Positions 26,774 through 37,414 of a stretch of DNA of 64,000 bases are shown piece after piece. The translations under genes were made by a program, and so were the position numbers. How positions within the stretch are numbered: the first letter of the stretch is position 1; each line of letters begins with the position of its first letter. The notes beneath the pieces are model-generated. The model saw only the letters and a program-made list of their open reading frames with translations. It did no database searches and had not been told where the DNA came from. Origin of the DNA: Pseudomonas bharatica CSV86 (GTDB lineage: Bacteria > Pseudomonadota > Gammaproteobacteria > Pseudomonadales > Pseudomonadaceae); assembly GCF_000319305.2 (NCBI RefSeq), contig NZ_AMWJ02000001.1, forward strand, positions 2,643,001 through 2,707,000, given 5' to 3'.

Positions 26774-28714
26774 TCAGTCCCGGCCAGTGAACGTCACTCG
26801 CGCAATCCCCTCGGGCGGGTCGATCCCCCGCGAGGCGTTCTGGGTGTCGGCGCAGTAGACCGCGATGTAGGTGGCCTTGAACGCCTGCGGAATGTTCAGG
26901 TGCAGGCGGTTGAGTTCGCCCGGATTGACCCGGCTGTTGCGCAACGGGAAGTACAACCGCTCGTCTTGCGCATTGGTCACCATGGCATAGGCGTGCAACT
27001 TCAGGGAGATCTCCTCGGGAACGCCGGGATAGGTCATGCCCCAGGCACAATGCAACGCCGGGTAGATAATGCCGGCGCGCCCCAGCTCCGGATCGTAGTA
27101 GCCGAGCACAGTGGTGACCGGAACCCCCACCTGCTCCGGCTGGCCGGCGACGTTCACGGAGAAGTCCTCGACCCGGGTCCAGGTGCCGTCCATTTCGTAG
27201 TTCAGGAAATCGCCCTTTTTCACCGTTACGCGGGTGCCATTGACATGCAGCACGCTGTCGGCCGCCGCCGTGCTCAGGATGCGTACGCCCCGCAGCCTGT
27301 CGGTCGTCGCGGGCAGGTGGATGTCGGCGGCCCAGTGCCCCTCGCCCAGGTCTACCTCGATCCGTTTGAACCGCTTGAGCAGCTCGGTCATCGAGGCCAG
27401 GTCCAGTTCATCCACCCCGGCGCGGTGCAGTTCGCCCCACTGCAACATGGCCTTTTGCTGTTCGTTCCATTTCAAATGGCCGGTGGTCGAAGTGGTACTG
27501 AAGATTGCATTGTTCTCCAGATAGTTCTGGATGGTCTTCAGGCTCCAGGGGGTGAACTGGGTGTAGCGATTGACCGAGGGATAGTGGGCATAGCCACTGG
27601 ACATGGAATCGCGACCGAACGGATGGCCATGGAATGGCGGCTCGCAGGTGCCACTCTGGCAGGTATCTTCACCGCTGCGGCTCTTGAGGAAATTGGGCAC
27701 GAACACGTTCTTGTCGCTGTCCCAGCCCCAGGCCGAGTTGGTGCCCCGGGCTGCGCGATGCACCGAACCGGCGAAGCCGCCGGGATGATGGGACAGGCCA
27801 TAGTGATGGCCGAATTCATGGCTCAGTTCGTTGCTGGCGATGTATCCCAGCGTCACCATCCCGCCGCCGCCCGAGCCGCCATGCATCACCACGCCGTTGC
27901 GGTAGTTGCCGACCGATGTGTGCGCCGTCACCAAGGCGATCACCATGTGCTTGTTCAGGCCGCTCTCGCCGCTGCCGGGCGAGGAATGAATGCCCTGGCT
28001 GGCATTGTTGATGCCCAGGCACACCAGTTCCTTGCCGATGCGCTGGCGCAGGTCACCAGCGTGCCAGGTGCCTTCATCCTGCGAGCGCTCCAGGTACAAG
28101 GTGCCGTCGGCCATCTCGATGAACTGGAAGTGCATCGGCTCGTACTGGTTGACGATCAGGCGGCTGCACGGAAGGGTCTGGAAGTACTCGCGATGCAGTT
28201 GGGTGATGAACTCGTCGGTAAACTTGCGCCGGTTCGGGGTGAGCATGCCGATATCGATGGTGTTGACCAGCATCTCGCCTGGCGCACCGACATCGGCGTC
28301 GGCGAAGGTCCCCGAGCTGGCCCCGGCCCTGAACACCAGGTCCATGCCGGCTACCACCTGCTGCCAGGGCAGGACCGCGCTCCAGAAGTTCTCGCCGTAG
28401 ACGATGCGGCCATATTCCGCATCGCTGTCGCGCTCGGCGATCGGCGGCAATTGCTCCGGCGGCGCCATGGCCAGGGTGAAATCACCGACACTCAACTGGA
28501 TACCCTCGGCAGCAACAATGGCGCTGATGGGTTTGAACATCACCAGGGTATCGCGCAGGCCGGTCAGGCGCGGCTGCACATCGCCGGCAATCGGCGAGCT
28601 GCGCGACGGCAGCACCGAGACCTGAGCGAACAGGACACTGCCTTTGAGCTCGCCGACCAGGTCGTTGCCCAGGTCGCGGTCGTTGAAAAACAACGGGGAT
28701 TGGCTGCTGGACAT
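26774..28714 (-). CDS. M66-family zinc metalloprotease, copy 2
   Basis: A 646-residue paralogue of the preceding protease, sharing its whole architecture, including PCSRLIVNQYEP, LRQRIGKEL, INNA and HSSPGSGE blocks. The zinc site is H299, E300, H303 and H309 (SHEFGHHYGLSHHPGG). I chose the ATG at 28714 (MSSSQSPLFF), which matches the N-terminus of copy 1; an ATG 24 codons upstream exists. It also lacks a signal peptide. It lies first in the pair, so the two are probably one transcript, and a motif shared with the RHS gene lies about 70 bp upstream of its start. Confidence 0.85.
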   Translation of the reverse strand: MSSSQSPLFFNDRDLGNDLVGELKGSVLFAQVSVLPSRSSPIAGDVQPRLTGLRDTLVMFKPISAIVAAEGIQLSVGDFTLAMAPPEQLPPIAERDSDAEYGRIVYGENFWSAVLPWQQVVAGMDLVFRAGASSGTFADADVGAPGEMLVNTIDIGMLTPNRRKFTDEFITQLHREYFQTLPCSRLIVNQYEPMHFQFIEMADGTLYLERSQDEGTWHAGDLRQRIGKELVCLGINNASQGIHSSPGSGESGLNKHMVIALVTAHTSVGNYRNGVVMHGGSGGGGMVTLGYIASNELSHEFGHHYGLSHHPGGFAGSVHRAARGTNSAWGWDSDKNVFVPNFLKSRSGEDTCQSGTCEPPFHGHPFGRDSMSSGYAHYPSVNRYTQFTPWSLKTIQNYLENNAIFSTTSTTGHLKWNEQQKAMLQWGELHRAGVDELDLASMTELLKRFKRIEVDLGEGHWAADIHLPATTDRLRGVRILSTAAADSVLHVNGTRVTVKKGDFLNYEMDGTWTRVEDFSVNVAGQPEQVGVPVTTVLGYYDPELGRAGIIYPALHCAWGMTYPGVPEEISLKLHAYAMVTNAQDERLYFPLRNSRVNPGELNRLHLNIPQAFKATYIAVYCADTQNASRGIDPPEGIARVTFTGRD

Positions 28715-28783
28715 GGTGACGGGCCTCGTGGAGGAAAGACATGGCTGTACGAGGCCCATTCGAACACCGGTGGGAAAAGCCAA

Positions 28784-28804
28784 CAACTGGCAGAAATATC
28801 AGGT
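28784..28804 (-). promoter_or_regulatory. 21-bp motif shared with the RHS gene upstream region
   Basis: On the plus strand the core reads CAACTGRCAGAAATATCAGG with R = G here. The same 21 bp, differing at one base, occurs at 37145-37165 upstream of the long RHS gene, in the same orientation relative to its gene. It lies 70 bp before the protease start and could be a shared activator site or promoter element. Confidence 0.6.
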
Positions 28805-28991
28805 ACCCGGGCTCGAGATACCTGCTTTCTTTGCCCGGGATCCTGCGCATGGTCAGCCTGTTCAACGCCGGCCCGACTGGTAATATCCCGCGCCAATGAA
28901 CAAAGGCCCCGCCATGAACGGCGTCCCGGTTCCAGCCCGCCGGACGCCACTCGACACTGCGGGCCTCACGCCCCCGACAAAGGACTCCACC

Positions 28992-29978
28992 ATGGCTCGC
29001 CTGGCCGTACTCGCTTTTGCAAGCGCACTCGCCCTCATCCCCACCCAACCGGCCCTGGCCGTGGATGCCAGTGCAGGCAGCTTCACCGTCACCCAGCGCT
29101 GCGAAGCCTTCCAGTCCTTCAAGAACCAGACCAATCCCGGAGGGGTGTCCGTGCAACCGGGACGCTCGTACGCCATTGCCGAGGTCAACCGCGAAGCCTA
29201 CCAGTGGGTCCGGATCGATGTCGGCGGCGGCAGGAAGGACCTGCGCTGGGTCGCCGCCGAGTGCGGCCGGGTCGAGGGGCTGCAAATTGCCCAGCCAGGC
29301 GCGCGTGCCTGCAGCGTTGCCGACCAGTACGACAGCCACGTGCTGGCGCTAACCTGGCAGCCGGGGTTCTGCGAGCACGACCGCAACGGGCCGGGCAAGC
29401 CGGAATGCCAGGCCATGGGCAAAGGCGAGCTGAAGGTCGATCACTTCACCCTGCACGGCCTGTGGCCGAACAAGCAGGCCTGCGGCATCGACTACGGCAG
29501 TTGCGCCGGCCCGGCGCTGGAACTGGACCAGGCTACGGTGGACTACATCAAGCCGTGGATGCCCAACTTCCACTACGACACCCGGTTCGGCAACCACGAA
29601 TGGAAGAAACACGGCGTCTGCCAGACCGCCATGGACGATGACCAATACTTCAGGCTCGCGGTGGACCTGGTGAAATCCTTCAACGACTCGCCCGCCGGCG
29701 CCTACATCCGCGAAAATGCCGGCGGCTCGGTGTCGAGGACGCAGTTCTATGAAAAGCTGGCGGACGAGCATGGCAACAAGGCCGCCGCCAACAACTTCCA
29801 GCTGATCTGCACAGGGGATTACCTGAAAGAGGTCCGGGTCGCGCTGCCCAGGGACTTCAAGGGCGAACGCAGCTTGAAGGGCGTGCTCGGCCAGGATTTC
29901 CTCGCCGAGCGCAGGAGCGACCGCAGCGAGTGTCGTGGCGAGCGGATCCGGATCGAGGCCAGTGGGATGGCGGGGTAA
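28992..29978 (+). CDS. Secreted ribonuclease T2 family protein
   Basis: A 328-residue secreted protein. A signal peptide ends at ALA (residue 23), and a ~70-residue beta-rich N-terminal module precedes the RNase T2 domain. Both catalytic segments are present: CAS I FTLHGLWPN with H155 and CAS II NHEWKKHGVC with H202, E203 and H207. Such enzymes cleave single-stranded RNA in the periplasm or outside the cell through a 2',3'-cyclic intermediate. The ATG at 28992 is preceded by AAGGA; an in-frame ATG at 28896 is possible but would place 32 polar residues before the signal peptide. It is divergent from the M66 genes. Confidence 0.9.
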   Translation: MARLAVLAFASALALIPTQPALAVDASAGSFTVTQRCEAFQSFKNQTNPGGVSVQPGRSYAIAEVNREAYQWVRIDVGGGRKDLRWVAAECGRVEGLQIAQPGARACSVADQYDSHVLALTWQPGFCEHDRNGPGKPECQAMGKGELKVDHFTLHGLWPNKQACGIDYGSCAGPALELDQATVDYIKPWMPNFHYDTRFGNHEWKKHGVCQTAMDDDQYFRLAVDLVKSFNDSPAGAYIRENAGGSVSRTQFYEKLADEHGNKAAANNFQLICTGDYLKEVRVALPRDFKGERSLKGVLGQDFLAERRSDRSECRGERIRIEASGMAG

Positions 29979-29988
29979 TGAGGTGCCG

Positions 29989-30014
29989 ACGAAAGGGGCA
30001 CTTGGCCCCTTCGT
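29989..30014. terminator. Bidirectional terminator between RNase T2 and RHS genes
   Basis: ACGAAAGGGGCA (29989-30000) pairs with the arm in TGGCCCCTTCGT (to 30014), a near-perfect 11-bp stem placed exactly between two convergent stop codons. Confidence 0.7.
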
Positions 30015-30028
30015 GGCGGGCAATCCGC

Positions 30029-33000
30029 TTATTTGAACAGGTCCTCTCGCCCCGGCATGTCCATGCCGACCAACGACCTTATTTCCGTTTCGCTGACCTT
30101 CGGTGGAATGAACTTCTGAACCAACACATTGGGGCCCGTGTAGAAATCCAGGGTGTATCCCAGCAAATCGAACAACGAGTCATCGAACTGGCGAACCGTG
30201 CCCTTGTACAGGTTGCGGGTGGTGGAACTGATCTGTTGCTTGAAACCACCGCTCAAGAACAATCCTCCCGCAGCCTCCGTACCGTTGTTCAGGTAGGCTG
30301 CCTTGAACGCATCGAACTTACCGGCAGCCTTCGCCTCGTCCATGTTCTGGATCAACTGGGTCAGGGCCTTGGCCCGTGCCTGCTGGGCAAGCCGCAGTTC
30401 ACTGGGCACCGTGGGCCACTTCACCGGAACCTTGGACAGCGACCCGCCCCGAGCGCGGAACCAGTTGCGCGGAAGCCCCTTTATACCGTGGAGGCCCATG
30501 GAGATCCCGGCTGCCGCGCTGGCGATACCGAAGGCCTGTCCCCAGGCTTCCAGCGTCCTGGAGAGTTGGGGATCACTTTCCGCAATGATGATCGAGGCCA
30601 CATCGAAGGCGAAGGAAATCGCAGCCAGGGCCGTGGTCGCGACCGCCAGTAGCATCGAGGTGCCCGCAGTGAATGGCGCCAGCAGCACTCCCACCGCACC
30701 TGCCACGATACGGAACGCCATGCTCTGGATGCCTGGCGCATTGCTCCAGCGCGAATACTGGGCGACCACCGCCCGGCCACTGGGGTCTGCGTTATTGACC
30801 GGATCGGCATTGCCGAACACATAGCCTCCGGCACCGCCGATACCGAACGGGCTGTTGCTGTCGCGAGAGAGGAACCGGCACAGGGCCGGGTCGTACAGGC
30901 GATAGCCATTGCCCAGGTGATATAGCCCCAGACTGTTCAACGGTTCGCCCTTGAAACCCAGCCAGTTGGTCGCTTTCGTGCCGGAATAACGCTTGCCATA
31001 AGGTTCGTAGCGGAAATAGGTAATGGCCTTGGTCGCCAGATCGATGCTGGCGAACACCGTACCGTTGGCATCGCGCAGTTCGAAGGAACGGCTTTCGCTG
31101 CTGTCGGTGATGGCGTCCTGCAGCAGGCAGGCACGGCTTTCGTTACGTACGATGAGCGAGCGCTTCTTGAAACTGGCACCTGTCGTGCTATCCGTCTGCA
31201 CCAGCGCATACACGCAATCACCCGATAGTGGTAGGTGTCCGTCTTGTTGCCGATACTGCCGCCGCGTACCCGGCCCTCCTTGTCATAGCTGAAGGTGTAC
31301 TTGGTCTTGTCGCCGTCGGTGGAATAGGTGTTGACCTGGCCGTTGCCGTGGTAGCCAAGCCTGCGGGTGCCCTCGATAGTCAGCCGCCCGGTGTTGTCGT
31401 GGGTAAACGCGGTGCCGAGGGCCGTGGCCGGCACTGCGAGACTGGTCTTCTGGATGACGACATTGTTCAGCACACCGGGCTTGTAGTCATCGAGATAGAA
31501 CAGGTCACTGTTGCCGCTGGATGAGTTGGCGTGGCTGAGTGCGTTGCCCAGTGCATCGTAGGTCCAGGTATCGGTCCTGGAGGACGGGCCGATCCACTTG
31601 GTCAAGCGCAGGGTCTTGTCGTACTCGTAGCTGTTGACCTCCTGCTCGGTGACCGTGACGACCTGTTTTGCATCGGTCTTCGCCGATTTCAACGTGCTTT
31701 TGCTCAGGCGCCCGTCCCCGAGCAAGGTGCGGTCCAGGGTCAGGGTATCGACCCCTGGGCAGGTAAAGGTGCGCTTGGTTTCCTGCCCTAGCCCGTCATA
31801 GGTGTAGGCCACTGTCATCACCAGGTTGGCGGACTTCACGGCAGTGATGGTTTCGCTGGTCAGCAGTCCGTTGTCGGCATAGGTCCAGGTGCAGATGCAG
31901 TGGTCGCTCTTCGACCTGGTCAGGCGGTCGAAGAAATCGTACTCGTAGGTCGTCACCGCGCCGGTCAGGTCAGTGAATTTCAGTACCCGCCCGCCGGTGC
32001 TGAACTCCAGGGTGGACGTCTCGGTGCCCAGTTTCTGCGAGTGGATCCGCTTTGCCTTGTCGGGATCACCGGAGTAGTCGCTCAGAGCAGTAGGGCCGGT
32101 CACTGCGATCTTGCGCGTCGCGGTGGTCGAAGCGCCGTTGTAGCTGAACTCGATGGTGTGGTCATTGATCGTCTGGCTGGAAGCACGCCCGAGCATATCG
32201 ACGCTCTGCCTGCCCAGCTTGACCGCACTCGCCGCACCGTTCTTGACATACGCCTCCCCTGCGATCGGAGCCAGCGTGGCAGGGTCGTAGCTGTTTTCCA
32301 GGACAATGCCTTCGCGGGTGGTCTTCAGCAGCCGCCCTGCGCAATCGTATCTGTAGCTGATGGCACCACCGATCTTCGGCGTAACACTGATGAGCTGACC
32401 GTACTTGTCATAACCGTACTCGATCTTGTCCTGTTCGGTTTCCTTGTTGCCGCTCTCGACCTTGAGGTAACGGACCGACTTGACCTGCCCGTCGGCGGAC
32501 ATGATTTTCTCGATCTTGCAGCCTTCGCTGCCGGACTGGCTGTAGAGCTCGGTGAGGGTGCTCTTGTTGGCATTGAACTGACGGTCGATGCTGAACTTGC
32601 CCTGGGTGAAACGTTCGCCACGCACGCCCGGGGTCCGCTCCTGGATCACCTTGCCCAGTTCCTTGCCATCCTTGTCCTTCAGGAGGTTGGTGGTAGTGAT
32701 CTTGCCGCTGACGTCATAGACGCGCTTGCTTTCTCGCTGGCTGATCCTGGCGTTGCCGGTGCCATAGTCGGTTTCCACGGTGCTGGTGATCCGGCCTTGG
32801 GTGTCGTAGGTCCAGCTGTGGGTTTCCAGGAAGCTGGTGGCGCCATTGGGCTTGAGATGCTGGGACTTCCTGCGGCCGAGGATGTCGCGGTCGATGCGCG
32901 TAGTGGCTCCGTCCTCGACCATCTCGTATTGCCAGACCAGGCCGCTGGCCAGGGTGCAGGTAGTCTTGCGCAGGTCGCTGCCGCCCTTGCTCAGCGTCTC

Positions 33001-36000
33001 GCTCTTCAGGTTGCCTTGCGGGTCGTAGGTTCGCACGGTCTTGTAGCCTTCGCTGTCCGTGCTCTCCAGCAGGCGACCGCTCAGGCGCGAGCGGGTCTGG
33101 CTGGAGGTGATGTCCGACTGTCCGGTCTGGGAAATGGTGGTGGTGATGGTCAGCTTGTTGGTATCGGCGGTGTCCACTTTATAGGTGTATTTGGTAGTGA
33201 CCCGTGATGCTTCGTATACCCCCAGACTCCGGCGGAGAGAACTATCTGCGCGACCGAGCTCGAACTGACCATGCCATAGCCTGGTTTGTCTTTCTCGGTG
33301 TGATACTCAAAGGTTTCCAGGGCCATGGAGGCACCTTTCTTCGAATTCAGCTTGAAGCCTTCGTTGTTGGCTTTGCTTTGCGCCTTGAGGCTGGCAGTCA
33401 GATCGTCGAGGGTTTTCTGGTAGGCCGGTTTTTCCTTGTCGCTCGCGGCCTTGATCTGGTCCTCCAGGCTTTTGGTGAAGGCCTTGGCTGCTTCGGTGGC
33501 CACGGCCAGTTGCTCTGCCTCCACATTGACTCTGCTGCAATCGGGCTGGAGTATGGTCAACTTATGTTTGGCCCTGACCCGACCGTCAACCTTGTCATAA
33601 CCAAAAAAGGTCAGGCGTTGCGGTTCTTCTTTATCACCTACTTTACGAGAGACCAGTTCCGACTCAACCTCGCTGGAAAATGGCTTGTCACTACCACAGT
33701 GGCTTATATCCACAGGCAGGCTGAAAGCCTTTTTCGCATAATTGTTGACGGCTGGCGTCATGTGGACGGTCGTATCGATGCGCGTACCCCATGTCATGCC
33801 GCCGGAGCCGCCTACTGCGAAGACGGCTCCAACAACGTTTGCATAATCCAGCCCTTTGAAAAGACAACCGAAAAGGCTCCAGTCCTGGACTTTGGTTTCG
33901 GTTTCCGTAACCCTGAATTCCTGATAGTTGTTGTAATAGGTCAAGTCTGTTATTTCGCCGTTATCGACACGACGAACGGGATTGCCAACGGCATCAATCG
34001 TCAGGCTGCGCTGGTCGACAGAGACCTCTCCATCCCAGATACTGGTTTCCGAAATCACGGTCTTGGTCGCGGCATCCAGCCGATGGCTGCTTTGCTTGCA
34101 AGCAGGTGCCGTTGCAGTGCCGTGATTCTCGATAGACGACAGCCCATTGACGAAATTGAAGATACGAACGAATTCCGTACGGGGTATGGCCGCCTGGTAA
34201 TAACCCACCAACGTTGTGGTATTACTCCCGTAGGTGTAATCGTGTACCAATGTATCCATTCCGCTGCCAGGCGAAATGGTATGGCGACGAACTTTATTAT
34301 CACCGGTATAACTCAAGGACTCACAGCACCTTTCACAACTATCCACGCCGGCAAAGGGGTGCCGGTACTCAATATTTAGTCCAGCCAGCTTGCCCGCACT
34401 ATTCTGCTTTACGGTGTATTGGGTTTTTCCGGAAACACCATATCCATCTACCTCCAGCTTTGTCTCCAGATCGCTGGTTTTCTTCTTTGTGAACGTGAAT
34501 GTTCTTTTTTCAGCGGGGTTTGCCGGGGATACAATTATTGATTCGGGAATGTCGGCATAAGTGCCGTCAGTCTTCAAGCCAGGCGCGATAAACCACTTGA
34601 CCTGCACGACCGTTTCCGCGCCTCTTTTTATCTTCAGTAGTTTCCCCAGGGAGTATTCCAACTCCAAGCTCAATCCGGAGGGTAACTTGTACCTTACAAG
34701 GTCGACATTCATTGTTTTTTCGTCTTCCTTGTCCAGTTCGAATGTTTCAGCACTTCCATCCTTATAAGTCACTTCATACCCGGAGATGCCTTGGACATTT
34801 GATAAAGTTCCTGGAGACATCGCCGTAAACACAGGCTCAATCCTGAAATCCCCGCCGTTCAGCGACATCGATCCCGAACGGATACGCACAGTTCGCCCAT
34901 CCCTGAGGACAAGGGAGAGTTCAGTATCCGCAACCGACCGTTTGATCGGGACGTAGCTGCTCGAATCGCCCAGCTTTACATAGACACCAACGTTCTCCTG
35001 ATAGGAAATTCTGACTTTCAGGGGATCCTTGAAACCATCATCGGGAAACAGATCAACCACAGGGATCATCAATGTTCCGTTGCCGGTATTTGTATCAACG
35101 GTTATATGTTTTTTTGACTCAATACACTGTTCGAACAACTCCTTCGTCTCACTGCTCATCCCCGGCAACGGCCAGGAAATCCCCGAGATGATCTGCATCT
35201 CCACTTCCAACCCGGACGCCTTGGGCACCCAGAAGAAGTTCACGTTGTTTTCGTGCCAAGGCTCCATCTCACCCTTCGTGGCATTCTCCCGCCCGGCCCT
35301 GATGAACCTGCTGCGTTTATTGATCCTGCTGGCGAAGTCCTTGGCCCACAGTGCGTGGCTGAGCCGGCCGTCTTCCGGGATAAAGGCCATGGATTCCAGG
35401 ATTCGCCCGGTTTTTTTACCCTTGACGACCAGCACCACCTGTTCGTTCTCGACCAGGGCCCGGTTACCAATGCACGCCCCCTTGTCGAAGTTCTTCAGGC
35501 TGACAAGGGTGGTGAAACAACGGACATTGTTCGCACATGACCAGATTTTGTTCGTATAGGTACTCGACGCCGGTACCGGCGCACCGTCCTTGTTGCTCGA
35601 CCGGTCTCCCGCCATGACCAGCTCGGTCTTCTGGTTGATCAGCCTGGCCAGGTCGATCGCTACCGAACACTTGCCATTGCGGTTGTTGCCGGGGGTGAAG
35701 GTGAACTCGCGCAGGATGGCGTCGGTGGTGTCGTCCATCACATAGGCGCGGCAGGACTCGGTCACGCCCTGGTCACGCTCCGACGAGATATAACCCAGCT
35801 CCTTCATCTGGGTCTTTTCCCAGCCCACCTTCAGCTTCGAGCCCTTGGGCAGCCAGATCACGTTGGTGCTGGCATTCTCGGTCGGGTCGATGGTCTTGTT
35901 GGTGGCATGCTTGACCCCGGCCTTGAGGAATCGGCTGTGGCCGTTGATATGTTTCGCCAGGTCCTTGGCCCATTGCACTGCCGTGAGCCGCGCAGGATCC

Positions 36001-37025
36001 GGCGTGAAGGTCACGACCTCGCAGAAATTGCCCTTGCCTGCCGTGGATACGGTGACCACGATCCGGTCGGCCGCGGTCAGGTTGGCGGTGGCGGCGATGG
36101 TACTGCCCTGCTCCCAGTTATCCACGTGCAGCGCGGTAGTGAACATCCGTAGCTCGCCAAACTTCTGGTTGATGGCAGTGCTGGTCGCCGTCGCGTGAGC
36201 GGACGAGGCATTGATCTGCTTGGCCAGCTCCGCCGGCCATTGGGCCTTGGTCAGGCTGTTCCTGGCCTTGGCGGCTTTCAGGGTAATGCGATCGAGCAAC
36301 TTGTCGGACTTGTCATCGAAGACAAACAAGGAGATCTCCTCGCCCTCGGCGGCATCGCGGTCAGCCGGGATCTTGCAGGCTTCCTTCACTTCATCGACCA
36401 GCCAGGTCACGCTGAGGTCGGAGCTCTCCGGGGTCCAGATCCAGTTCAGGGTTTTGTCGGCAATGGGTGTGATCAGTTCACCGTCCTGTTTGCCGGCTCG
36501 TACGTAAAGGCTGGTGCGATTGATCTGCGCAGCGAAATCCTTGCTCCAGAAACCCGGGGTCAGGCGGCCGGCGGTCGGGGCGAAGATCACCGTTTCCAGA
36601 AGATCGCCGACGCCGTTGCGCACGTTCATCCGTACCCGGGAGCTGGTAGTGAGGTCATAGGTCGGCTGCAGGGCCAGGCGCTTGGTGGTGCTCCAGTTGT
36701 TCTTGCTGACCACCGTGGTCACCACCTTCAGGGCGCGGGAGGTGACACCCCAGAATTTGTTGCCATCGCCGCTGTCGTCGATCTTCCAGTCGAAGGTGGC
36801 GGTTTCCATGCCCGCGCGGATCAACGCCAGGTTGCCGTTGACATGCCGGCACAGGTCCATCATCCAGAGCAACTTACCGGTGTGCCCGCGCAGTGGCACG
36901 AAGGTGGTCTGTTCCAGCAGGGTCTTCAGGGTCCTGTCGAACACACTGACCGTGACCCGCTCGCCCTCGGCGAGGTCGCTGCCTGAATACACTTTGCCCA
37001 GGTCGGTCCAGTTACGTGATGGCAT
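30029..37025 (-). pseudogene. Large RHS/YD-repeat protein, as read broken by two single-base frameshifts
   Basis: Three frames join end to end into one ~2,330-residue RHS protein. Residues 1-600 hold six ~90-106-residue repeats, each with a W-x-K-D-F/L-A-x-x-I-N block. Then comes a beta-rich RHS region, a classical YD-repeat shell (e.g. YDTQGRITSTV, YDKEGRVRGG) and the conserved core end GYRLYDPALCRFLSRDS. A C-terminal part with a hydrophobic stretch ends QKFIPPKVSETEIRSLV. One base is missing near 33262-33267 and one G in the run at 31221-31223; restoring them gives one frame. Such proteins encapsulate a C-terminal toxin or act in insecticidal complexes. No signal peptide and no obvious immunity gene are present. 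Confidence 0.83.
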
Positions 37026-37144
37026 TTGCGCATGCTCCTCGGAAAAGCATCGGAGGGCAGCTGCGGGATGCAGCGTCGGGCCGACGCGGAAACCACAAGA
37101 AAGGGAGAGATGCGCTTAACGCTAGAGCGGGCCGGACAGGCTCA

Positions 37145-37165
37145 CAACTGACAGAAATATCAGGT
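37145..37165 (-). promoter_or_regulatory. 21-bp motif upstream of the RHS gene, shared with the M66 gene
   Basis: CAACTGACAGAAATATCAGG on the plus strand, matching the motif at 28784-28804 at 20 of 21 positions. It lies 120 bp upstream of the RHS start. The surrounding 389-bp gap (37026-37414) holds no gene I can support, only this motif, a REP-like hairpin and a terminator. Confidence 0.6.
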
Positions 37166-37270
37166 GGGTGGTTATCCAGTAATGGTCGCGGGCAGGGCTT
37201 ATCGCGGTAATGAAGCGCGCCGCGGACCTGCTCCTATGGAACGGAACATAACTCCAAGATTTGCAACGAC

Positions 37271-37295
37271 CTTGTGGGAGCGGGTTCACCCGCGA
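37271..37295. repeat. REP-like hairpin of a second type
   Basis: CTTGTGGGAGCGGGTTCACC followed by CGCGA contains the self-complementary GCGGGTTCACCCGC. This is a known style of Pseudomonas repeat, different from the dominant REP family in this window. Confidence 0.65.
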
Positions 37296-37378
37296 TTATT
37301 GGAGTGGCTACACCACCGTAATCCCGGTGCCCCCACAGGTACGCGCAGGAAGGAGTTATATCCCGCCCGCGCTGCCAA

Positions 37379-37395
37379 GGGCCGCAAAGCGGCCC
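37379..37395 (-). terminator. Hairpin downstream of the RHS remnant
   Basis: GGGCCGCAAAGCGGCCC, a perfect 7-bp stem with a 3-base loop, lies 20 bp after the RHS-remnant stop codon. There is no strong T run on the minus strand. Confidence 0.55.
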
Positions 37396-37414
37396 CCTTC
37401 AGCAAGAACACCGA

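Noticed and set aside
26519..29641. 1,040-codon plus-strand open frame across the M66 genes and RNase T2
   Set aside because: It lies opposite a protease with an intact zinc motif and in another frame of the RNase gene; composition is typical of a shadow frame.
29979..30028. Immunity gene downstream of the RHS gene
   Set aside because: Only 50 bp with a terminator separate the RHS stop codon from the convergent RNase T2 gene.
31900..37000. Several long plus-strand frames opposite the RHS gene
   Set aside because: The minus-strand frames carry clear YD repeats and the RHS core; the plus-strand ones have no recognisable domain.
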